Shown one piece after another: positions 1 through 5,088 of a stretch of DNA of 6,866 bases; the stretch's first letter is position 1; every line of letters starts with the position of its first letter. A model generated the notes under the pieces. It did not search any database and was not told the origin of the DNA. It saw only the letters and a list, made by a program, of their open reading frames with translations. Source of the DNA: an uncultured Eubacterium sp. (GTDB taxonomy: Bacteria; Bacillota; Clostridia; Lachnospirales; Lachnospiraceae). Location of the stretch: the NCBI GenBank assembly GCA_904502145.1, contig CAJGDH010000099.1, positions 1-6,866 of the forward strand. The letters are read 5' to 3'. A program made the translations under genes and the position numbers.

Positions 1-216
1 GATAAGAATATGAGGACAAAGATCAAAGAGTTCAAACTCTACAAGGATCCGTATATCCTCGTGCTTGGGGATAATGAGGCAGAAAATGAAATGGTTTCCC
101 TCAATATCCGTGGCTCCAACAAGCAGGTGCAGAATGTGCCTCTTGCTGATTTCGTGAAGATGTGCAGAAAGATGAACGAAGAGCATACTTTGGAGCTGCT
201 TTCCTCCCTGGAGTAG
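1..216 (+). CDS. thrS: Threonyl-tRNA synthetase, C-terminal fragment (5' end outside window)
   Basis: The reading frame is open from base 1 (D-K-N-M-R-T-K-I-K-E...) and ends at TAG 214-216, so these 71 residues are the tail of a gene that begins upstream; the ATG at 10 is internal. The pattern KIKEFKLYKDPYILVLGDNE, followed by a VSLNIRG-type strand, a PLADF segment and a final helix, matches the anticodon-binding domain at the C-terminus of class II threonyl-tRNA synthetases (compare KI..AQLQKIPYMLVVGDKE..VSVR..). The full enzyme charges tRNA-Thr with threonine in the cytoplasm; the catalytic and editing domains are not in view. The acidic tail ending in LELLSSLE looks typical of clostridial versions. 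The anticodon-binding domain is shared with prolyl-, histidyl- and glycyl-tRNA synthetases, which are the main alternatives, but the strand wording fits ThrRS best. Assignment is by family recognition only. Confidence 0.8.
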   Translation, partial: DKNMRTKIKEFKLYKDPYILVLGDNEAENEMVSLNIRGSNKQVQNVPLADFVKMCRKMNEEHTLELLSSLE

Positions 217-231
217 AAGGACCTTGGCATT

Positions 232-264
232 AGCAGGAAAAGGGATTATTCTAACCTGTTTTTT
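232..264 (+). terminator. Weak candidate terminator after thrS
   Basis: AGCAGG (232-237) can pair with CCTGTT (255-260), with one G-U pair, across a 17-nt loop that can add a few weak pairs. The 3' arm runs into six T residues (259-264). It lies 16 nt after the thrS stop codon. The stem is short and the loop large, so strength is doubtful, but position and T-run suit an intrinsic terminator. Confidence 0.4.
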
Positions 265-318
265 GTGATATCCTTCACTTTTATGACAAGATTTTTCATA
301 AACTGCCAATGGATTTTC

Positions 319-348
319 TTTACATGATTCATGATCCTCCTATATAAT
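319..348 (+). promoter_or_regulatory. Sigma-A type promoter of the BMC gene
   Basis: TTTACA (319-324) and a perfect TATAAT (343-348) are separated by 18 bp. Transcription should begin near 355, giving a leader of only about 25 nt before the ATG at 381. The spacer holds a small inverted repeat ATGA-T-TCAT (324-332), and a second one (CATAG/CTATG, 354-368) lies over the expected start point; either could be an operator. Promoter boxes are seen directly; regulation is inference. Confidence 0.8.
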
Positions 349-353
349 GGTAT

Positions 354-368
354 CATAGATTAACTATG
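354..368 (+). repeat. Inverted repeat at the predicted transcription start of the BMC gene
   Basis: CATAG (354-358) and CTATG (364-368) are perfect 5-bp arms around ATTAA. The repeat starts 6 bp after the -10 box and ends 1 bp before the GGAG ribosome binding site (370-373). It could act as a repressor site in DNA or as a small leader hairpin; arms this short can occur by chance. Confidence 0.4.
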
Positions 369-380
369 TGGAGATTGATC

Positions 381-785
381 ATGGGTAGGAAATGCGTTGG
401 TTTGATCGAGGCAATTGGATTAGCGTCTGCGATTCAGGCGGCAGATACCGCGCTGAAATCGGGTAATGTCGAGCTGGTGGGCTATGAGTACGCCGGTTAC
501 GATGCCCATATCGTCGTTAAGATCGAAGGGAATGTCGGGGCGGTGAAGTCCGCAGTCCGGGCTGCCAAACTGGCGACGAAAAACATCAAGGGTTATCTGT
601 CCGGTTATGAAGCCGTCTCGGAGAAAACTGCCCTGGATGAGCATGTCTATGACCTCATGATCCACAATCCACAGACGGTGGGGGACCCCCAGCAGGTGGC
701 CTCGGGGAAGAGACCCCAGGGTACCGGGAAGAGGGCCAAGTGGGTCGGTCACTGGGATCCCTATCATTGCTACATTTACGAATAA
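381..785 (+). CDS. Bacterial microcompartment (BMC-H) shell protein with C-terminal extension
   Basis: The 134-aa product has one BMC domain (Pfam BMC family, PduA/EutM/CcmK type) over about residues 4-82: the opening CVGLIEAIGLASAIQAADTA, the strand NVELVGYEYAG, then a IVVKIEGNVGAVKSAVRAA stretch. These proteins form flat hexamers that tile the shell of protein organelles, with a central pore lined by the loop near residues 38-42 (AGYDA here, unlike the glycine/serine-rich loop of PduA or EutM). Residues 83-134 extend past the ~90-aa core and are rich in Pro, Gly, Lys and aromatics, ending WVGHWDPYHCYIYE; I do not recognise this tail. ATG 381 is chosen because GGAG (370-373) sits 7 nt upstream and MGRKCVGLIE is a normal BMC start. 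An in-frame ATG at 366 would add MWRLI but lies in the leader repeat with no ribosome site. The gene is flanked by its own promoter and terminator, and no shell partners or cargo enzymes are visible, so what compartment it serves is unknown. Confidence 0.9.
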   Translation: MGRKCVGLIEAIGLASAIQAADTALKSGNVELVGYEYAGYDAHIVVKIEGNVGAVKSAVRAAKLATKNIKGYLSGYEAVSEKTALDEHVYDLMIHNPQTVGDPQQVASGKRPQGTGKRAKWVGHWDPYHCYIYE

Positions 786-805
786 TCAGATACAGTCATA
801 TTCAG

Positions 806-832
806 CCGGCATCTTCGGATGCCGGTTTTTTT
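806..832 (+). terminator. Intrinsic terminator of the BMC gene
   Basis: CCGGCATC (806-813) pairs perfectly with GATGCCGG (818-825) around a TTCG tetraloop closed by C-G, an exceptionally stable loop. Seven T residues (826-832) follow at once. It lies 20 nt after the stop codon, so the shell-protein message should end here. Confidence 0.95.
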
Positions 833-921
833 ACGCCTGCCATCATTTTTTTTGCAATTAATATAAGCAGATTATTCATTTTCATTTTATACTCTTTTAA
901 CAAAATCTATAAATTTTCCTC

Positions 922-950
922 TTGTACATTAGAGAAGTTAAGAGTATAAT
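922..950 (+). promoter_or_regulatory. Sigma-A type promoter of the yhdT-panF operon
   Basis: TTGTAC (922-927) and a perfect TATAAT (945-950) are 17 bp apart. The upstream stretch 845-920 is very AT-rich and could serve as an UP element. Transcription should start near 957. A TTG-initiated longer reading frame for the next gene would begin inside the -35 box, which argues against that start. Confidence 0.8.
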
Positions 951-958
951 GACTACGG

Positions 959-981
959 CAGATATCCCTGAGGGGAATCTG
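959..981 (+). promoter_or_regulatory. Leader hairpin at the 5' end of the yhdT-panF message
   Basis: CAGAT (959-963) pairs with ATCTG (977-981), then an A-A mismatch, then TCCC (965-968) pairs with GGGG (972-975, one G-U) around a TGA loop. The hairpin would lie within a few bases of the predicted transcript start. No T-run follows, so it is not a terminator; it might protect the 5' end of the mRNA. Function is inference. Confidence 0.4.
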
Positions 982-1008
982 ACTATCAATTCAATAAGGA
1001 GACGTGCT

Positions 1009-1278
1009 ATGAAAAAGCTCTCTAAACAGGAGAAGCATGAGCAGTGCATGAAAGAGATCAAGAGCACACTCATCGTGGTGGCCCTATGTTGTCTCTGGCA
1101 TATCTCAACCGCTTTTCTGCTCAACGGAACCGGAATCTATTTTCTGGGCATGCCTGCATGGCTGAGTGTATCTGTATTCGGTACCATCGTCCTTGCTCTA
1201 ATCGGAGTATGGTATCTTCTTAAGTTCGTATTCGTGGACTTCGAGTACGACGATGAGGAGGAGGGTGATCAGTTATGA
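1009..1278 (+). CDS. yhdT: YhdT-like (DUF997) small membrane protein, companion of PanF
   Basis: The 89-aa protein has a charged N-terminal head (residues 1-18), two hydrophobic membrane spans (about 19-42 and 51-75) and an acidic cytosolic-type tail (DFEYDDEEEGDQL). The core GMPAWLSVSVFGTIVLALIGVWYLLKFVFVDF resembles E. coli YhdT (GFPRWFE...KFIYRDIPLEDDD), which sits directly upstream of panF there as here. The family is often annotated as a small subunit of the sodium/pantothenate symporter, but no biochemical role is firmly established to my knowledge. ATG 1009 is chosen because AAGGAG (996-1001) stands 7 nt upstream; longer in-frame starts fall in the promoter or leader. Its stop overlaps the start of panF by ATGA (1275-1278), implying translational coupling, which fits production of the two in a fixed ratio. 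Confidence 0.85.
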   Translation: MKKLSKQEKHEQCMKEIKSTLIVVALCCLWHISTAFLLNGTGIYFLGMPAWLSVSVFGTIVLALIGVWYLLKFVFVDFEYDDEEEGDQL

Positions 1279-2762
1279 CAGCCAATCAGAAGATCATTCT
1301 TACTATTCTTGTGGTCTACCTGCTGCTCAATGCAGTGATCGGACTCTATTTCAGCAAAAAACAAAACACGGAAAGCGGCCTCTCTTCGGAGAAGAAATTC
1401 TTTATCGGAAGCAGGGGGATGAACGGACTTCTTCTGGCCATGACCACCATGGCTACTTATACTTCCGTCAGTTCCTTCGTCTCCGGACCCGGAGCCGCAG
1501 GTCTTACCTACGGTTATGCCCAGGTTTGGATCGCAGCCGTACAGATCCCCGTCACCTTCCTTGTGTTGGGTGTGCTGGGTAATAAGCTTGCCCTGGTTTC
1601 CAGAAGGACTGGAGCCGTCACGGTGGTGGGATATCTGAAAGCCAGATACAAAAGTGATGCTCTGGTCATTGTCACCAGCCTTCTCATGGTTGCCTTCTGT
1701 ACCGCCCAAATGATCGGACAGTTCACCGGAGGAGCAACGCTGATTTCCTCCATCACCGGATTAAACCATGTCAACTCCCTGATCATTTTCGGTGCTGTAG
1801 TCATCATCTACACCGCTTTCGGCGGCTTTACCGCTGTGGCTGTCACCGATACCATCCAGGGAATCATCATGTGCATCGGAACCTTCCTGTTCCTTTTCTT
1901 CGTCCTCAGGGCAGGAGGCGGAACGGCCGGGATCGACGCCGGACTTCAGGCAAATCTTCCTGGTGTATATGATAATCTTTCCGCCGTATATACCCCGGGA
2001 AGTCTCTTAAGCTTCTGGGTACTGGTAGGATTCGGAACCCTGGGTCTTCCCCAGACAGCGGTGAGAGCCATGGGATTCAAGAATACGAAAAGCCTGCATT
2101 CCGCTATGTGGATCGGTGCCCTTACCTGCAGTTTTATCATCGTTGGTATGCATCTTGCCGGATGCTGGGCAGGAGCCCTCGTAGATACTGCTGATCTGCC
2201 TACCTCCGATTATTTTGTACCCTATATCGTACAGAAGATCATGCCGGTAGGAGTGGCAGGTATCTTCCTGGCAGCCCCCATGGCAGCGGTAATGTCCACC
2301 GCGGATTCCCTTCTGATCCTGGCTACGGCCACCATCGTGAAGGACCTGTGGCGCACCTACGTTGTCAAGGATGACCCGAAAAAGATAGAAAGCTATAATA
2401 AAAATATCCAGAAGGTCAGCACCCTTCTTACCATCGCCTTCGGCGTACTGGTGATCGTCCTGACCCTCAACCCGCCGGATATCATCTTCTTCCTCAACCT
2501 CTTCGCTTTCGGCGGACTGGAATGTACTTTCCTTTGGCCGCTGATCGGCGGATTATTCTGGAAGAAAGGAACGAAACAGGCGGCAGTCGCCAGTTCCATC
2601 GGCGCGGTGGCCGTCTACATCTTCTGTTATTACAATGTGAAGGTGGCCGGGATTAATGCCGTGATCTGGGGCCTCCTGGCAGGCGGTATCCTCTACTTCC
2701 TTGTCGGACATCTGACCGGCAAAGAGGGTCTGGATCCGGAGATCGTGGACAAGTGTTTCTGA
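1275..2762 (+). CDS. panF: Sodium/pantothenate symporter (SSS family)
   Basis: The 495-aa polytopic membrane protein belongs to the sodium:solute symporter family and resembles E. coli PanF (483 aa) over its whole length. Recognisable segments are FFIGSRGMNGLLLAMTTMAT and SSFVSGPGAAG (residues 42-76), the family signature ending in YTAFGGFTAVAVTDTIQG (179-196), FWVLVGFGTLGLPQTAVR (247-264), and GIFLAAPMAAVMSTADS (329-345), where the S-T pair at 341-342 is in the region that forms the conserved Na2 sodium site. LNLFAFGGLECTFLWPL (407-423) follows. About 12-13 membrane spans are expected. It would import pantothenate, the coenzyme A precursor, with Na+. Other SSS members carry proline, sugars or carboxylates, but the match in the segments listed and the YhdT neighbour favour PanF. 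The ATG overlaps the yhdT stop; a GA/GG-rich stretch at 1255-1265 supplies the ribosome site. Confidence 0.9.
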   Translation: MTANQKIILTILVVYLLLNAVIGLYFSKKQNTESGLSSEKKFFIGSRGMNGLLLAMTTMATYTSVSSFVSGPGAAGLTYGYAQVWIAAVQIPVTFLVLGVLGNKLALVSRRTGAVTVVGYLKARYKSDALVIVTSLLMVAFCTAQMIGQFTGGATLISSITGLNHVNSLIIFGAVVIIYTAFGGFTAVAVTDTIQGIIMCIGTFLFLFFVLRAGGGTAGIDAGLQANLPGVYDNLSAVYTPGSLLSFWVLVGFGTLGLPQTAVRAMGFKNTKSLHSAMWIGALTCSFIIVGMHLAGCWAGALVDTADLPTSDYFVPYIVQKIMPVGVAGIFLAAPMAAVMSTADSLLILATATIVKDLWRTYVVKDDPKKIESYNKNIQKVSTLLTIAFGVLVIVLTLNPPDIIFFLNLFAFGGLECTFLWPLIGGLFWKKGTKQAAVASSIGAVAVYIFCYYNVKVAGINAVIWGLLAGGILYFLVGHLTGKEGLDPEIVDKCF

Positions 2763-2825
2763 TCAAGGGTGCCCGTCTGGCTTCCTGTTCAAGATTGTCT
2801 GTAAACCGCATATTGAACCGAACCT

Positions 2826-2855
2826 CCCCGGACTGTACAGTCCGGGGATTTTTTT
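2826..2855 (+). terminator. Intrinsic terminator of the yhdT-panF operon
   Basis: CCCCGGACT (2826-2834) pairs perfectly with AGTCCGGGG (2839-2847) around GTAC, extended by T2825-A2848, with seven T residues at 2849-2855. It begins 63 nt after the panF stop. The stem is very strong, so read-through into the HDK-like operon should be low. Confidence 0.95.
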
Positions 2856-2860
2856 GCCCA

Positions 2861-2877
2861 TCCTGTCATGTCCTGTC
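2861..2877 (+). repeat. Paired 7-bp direct repeat upstream of the HDK-like operon
   Basis: TCCTGTC occurs at 2861-2867 and 2871-2877, exactly 10 bp apart, about one helical turn. A related ACCTGTC is at 2952-2958, just past the -10 box. Same-face spacing suits a regulator binding site, but the motif is short and I know no regulator for it. Confidence 0.25.
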
Positions 2878-2920
2878 CGAAAATGTCGCTTCAATACGTA
2901 ATATATGTAGGGGTCCATCA

Positions 2921-2949
2921 TTTCCAAGTCACAAAAAATATGATATGAT
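2921..2949 (+). promoter_or_regulatory. Probable promoter of the nitrogenase-like operon
   Basis: TATGAT (2944-2949, five of six consensus bases) has TTTCCA (2921-2926, four of six) 17 bp upstream. A second TATGAT at 2939-2944 overlaps it but lacks a good -35. Transcription would start near 2956, leaving a leader of about 60 nt. No sigma-54 GG-N10-GC element of the classical nif type was noticed. Confidence 0.6.
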
Positions 2950-2965
2950 GTACCTGTCGAAATTG

Positions 2966-2997
2966 CCGGGCAGTTCCGGACGGATAAATAAGCCCGG
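2966..2997 (+). promoter_or_regulatory. Possible leader structure before the NifH-like gene
   Basis: CCGGGC (2966-2971) can pair with GCCCGG (2992-2997), ending 4 nt before the AAAGGAG ribosome site (3002-3008). TCCGG (2975-2979) can instead pair with CCGGA (2994-2998), so the two pairings exclude each other. This may only be a stem that tunes translation; it matches no riboswitch I recognise. Confidence 0.3.
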
Positions 2998-3016
2998 ACA
3001 TAAAGGAGAAAAATAC

Positions 3017-3766
3017 ATGTATCGTTTTGCAATCTACGGAAAAGGAGGGATAGGCAAGTCCACGGTGACCACGGCCCTGTCCTGTGCCTTTGCTGAGATG
3101 GGTCTTCGCGTGATGCAGATCGGGTGTGATCCCAAGGCGGATTCCACACTTTATCTCCATGGCGGGGAGAGAATAGAGACCATGTTGAATATACTTAGAA
3201 AAAAACGTTCCTCGGCTGAACTGGAAGACCTGGTCCATACCGGTTACCAGGGTATCCTCTGTGCCGAAGCAGGGGGCCCCACTCCCGGGCTGGGCTGTGC
3301 GGGAAGAGGGATTGCCGCCGCCTTCGAAGCCCTGGAGGAGAGGGATGCATTTGATCTTCTGAAGCCGGATGTGATCCTGTATGACGTGCTGGGGGATGTG
3401 GTCTGCGGAGGATTCGCCATGCCTATCCGGGAGGGGTATGCCGAGAGAGTCTACATTGTTACTTCCGGGGAAAATATGTCCATCTATGCCGCTGCCAATA
3501 TTGCCATGGCTGTGGATAATTTCCGTTCCAGAGGGTATGCCGCCCTGGGCGGACTGATCCTCAACCGAAGAAATGTGCCGGATGAGCGGGATAAGGTGGA
3601 GACGCTTGCCTCGGATATCCATACCCATATCGTGGCAGATCTCCCAAGGGAGAATGCCGTCTCCGAGGCAGAGATGATGAAAAAACCGGTTTTCGCCACA
3701 GCCCCTGAGAGTGGATTTGCGGAGGAGATACGTAAGCTTGCCCGACGGATGATCGAGGAGTATTAA
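3017..3766 (+). CDS. NifH-like nitrogenase-family iron protein (ATP-dependent reductase)
   Basis: The 249-aa protein has the hallmarks of the NifH/BchL/CfbC family: P-loop GKGGIGKST (residues 8-16), the GCDPKADST nucleotide switch (36-44), GCAGRG with Cys94, and DVLGDVVCGGFAMPIREGYA (123-142) with Cys130. Cys94 and Cys130 match the two ligands per subunit that hold the [4Fe-4S] cluster between subunits of the homodimer. Arg97 matches the arginine ADP-ribosylated in some NifH proteins; no draT/draG is visible. It should hydrolyse ATP and pass single electrons to the component 1 encoded downstream. It is shorter than NifH (about 275-295 aa), mainly at the C-terminus. ATG 3017 follows AAAGGAG (3002-3008) by 8 nt and gives the family's normal start just before the P-loop strand. 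An in-frame extension back to 2753 would run through the panF end and the terminator, so it is rejected. The next gene starts 2 nt after the stop. Family certain; subfamily and substrate unknown. Confidence 0.93.
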   Translation: MYRFAIYGKGGIGKSTVTTALSCAFAEMGLRVMQIGCDPKADSTLYLHGGERIETMLNILRKKRSSAELEDLVHTGYQGILCAEAGGPTPGLGCAGRGIAAAFEALEERDAFDLLKPDVILYDVLGDVVCGGFAMPIREGYAERVYIVTSGENMSIYAAANIAMAVDNFRSRGYAALGGLILNRRNVPDERDKVETLASDIHTHIVADLPRENAVSEAEMMKKPVFATAPESGFAEEIRKLARRMIEEY

Positions 3767-3768
3767 TC

Positions 3769-5088
3769 ATGGAGAAAGCATTTTCCCGGATCAGGGATAT
3801 GAAATATGAATATAACGCGGACATCGGCCTGGCCTATGCTTCACCTGTCCGTGGAGTATGGAATATCGTTCATATCGGTACCCTGGTTCCTGAAGGACAC
3901 CAGATCTATGTCTGCCCCACCAGCTGTCTGCGGGGTGTCGTCCTGACCACTGCCGAGATGGGAGCCATGGATAAGCTTTCCACCATCACGGTGGGGGAGG
4001 ACAATATCCTGGAAGGCGACATGGAGGAGATGCTTCTGGAAGGGACGGAGAGGATCATCCGTGAACTTCCTGAAAAACCAAGGATGATGATGATCTTCAC
4101 CAGCTGTATCCATCATTTTATGGCGGTGAATTACCGGAGAGTATATAAGATCCTGGAGAAGAAATATCCGGAGATCGATTTTATCGACTGTTACATGGAT
4201 CCCATTATGCGGCGTACCGCACCGGTGATCCCTTCCCTGTGGAGACAGATGCACAGGGTACTGAAACCTGTGGACAGATCTCTTCCCGGTCAGGTTGACC
4301 CGAAGCAGGTAAACATTATCGGAAACTGTTTTCCCCACAGGGAGGAGTCCTGTGATCTGACCGCTTTTCTTTCCGGGAAAGGTTTCCGCATCCTGGAACT
4401 GAACCGGTGCAGAAGCTACGACGAATTCCTGACCGAAGCTTCCTCCTGCTGCAACTTCCTCTTTCATAATCACGGAGTTAAGGCGGCAAAGGACATGGAG
4501 ATCAGGCTGGGGATGGACTGGCTGAAATTAAGACCGGGCTATAATTACCAGGAGTATGACGAAGATATAAGGCAGGCAGCATCTATGCTGGGGATCTCCC
4601 CGCCGGAAGACCGGCAGCTGGCCGAAGGAAAGGAAGAGGCTGAAAGGGAGGTAAAGGCGACGGCTGATCTCCTGAAGGAGACCCCTGTTTCCATCGATTA
4701 TACCGCGGTGGACTGTCCCCTGGAACTGGCCCTCTATCTGATCCGTCATGGGTTTACCGTTGAATCCGTTTTTATCGACGTATTTACGGAAAGCAGGGAG
4801 ATCTTCGATGCCCTTAAAGAGACGGCTCCCGACCTTAAGATCTATCAGACGGCAGGCTGGAATATCCGGCAGATGGAAAGAAGACATGAGGGAAAGATCC
4901 TTTGTATCGGTCAGAAAAGTGCTTATTTCCATGATTCCGATCATTTCGTCAATCTTGTGGAGAATGCCGGCCTTTATGGTTACCTTGGAATAAAGGAACT
5001 GATGAGACTGATCAGGGAGGCTTATCTGGAAGCGAAGCCCATGAAAGACCTGGTCCAGGTCAAAGGATGGGGGTGCAGCTGTTCATGA
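3769..5088 (+). CDS. Nitrogenase component 1-like protein, NifD-like subunit
   Basis: The 439-aa protein shows the component 1 oxidoreductase pattern: a cysteine-bearing loop IYVCPTSCLRG (C49, C53), the strand-Cys motif IFTSCIHHFM (C113), then a NIIGNCF segment (183-188) and NFLFHNHGVKAAKDME (229-244), matching the NifD region LVHCYRSMNYI..HME. NifD is about 480-500 aa, so this is shorter. By eye, C53 and C113 correspond to NifD P-cluster ligands Cys88 and Cys154. The position of Cys62 (here SPVRGVW, 25-31) has no cysteine, and C49 may replace it. The FeMo-cofactor ligands seem absent: Asn234 or a neighbour stands at the Cys275 site and the His442 region reads AGLYGYLGIKE. The protein ends in GWGCSCS, a C-x-C tail. 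With the K-like subunit it should form the electron-accepting, substrate-binding component. GAGGAG (3755-3760) lies 8 nt before the ATG. Alternatives are a NifE-type scaffold or a MarD-, BchN- or CfbD-like catalytic subunit; none can be chosen here. Confidence 0.87.
   Translation: MEKAFSRIRDMKYEYNADIGLAYASPVRGVWNIVHIGTLVPEGHQIYVCPTSCLRGVVLTTAEMGAMDKLSTITVGEDNILEGDMEEMLLEGTERIIRELPEKPRMMMIFTSCIHHFMAVNYRRVYKILEKKYPEIDFIDCYMDPIMRRTAPVIPSLWRQMHRVLKPVDRSLPGQVDPKQVNIIGNCFPHREESCDLTAFLSGKGFRILELNRCRSYDEFLTEASSCCNFLFHNHGVKAAKDMEIRLGMDWLKLRPGYNYQEYDEDIRQAASMLGISPPEDRQLAEGKEEAEREVKATADLLKETPVSIDYTAVDCPLELALYLIRHGFTVESVFIDVFTESREIFDALKETAPDLKIYQTAGWNIRQMERRHEGKILCIGQKSAYFHDSDHFVNLVENAGLYGYLGIKELMRLIREAYLEAKPMKDLVQVKGWGCSCS

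Noticed and set aside
922..1008. Longer yhdT reading frame from a TTG at 922
   Set aside because: It would start inside the -35 box of the promoter. ATG 1009 has AAGGAG at ideal spacing and matches the family length.
2753..3016. 88-residue in-frame N-terminal extension of the NifH-like protein
   Set aside because: It overlaps the end of panF, runs through a perfect terminator hairpin and the probable promoter, and has no family resemblance. ATG 3017 has a strong ribosome site and gives the expected start before the P-loop.
2918..3628. 236-codon open frame on the minus strand
   Set aside because: It lies antisense to the NifH-like gene, has no ribosome site or recognisable domain, and is explained by the codon bias of the true gene.
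3841..4473. 210-codon open frame on the minus strand
   Set aside because: It is a shadow of the D-like gene, without a promoter, ribosome site or known motif.
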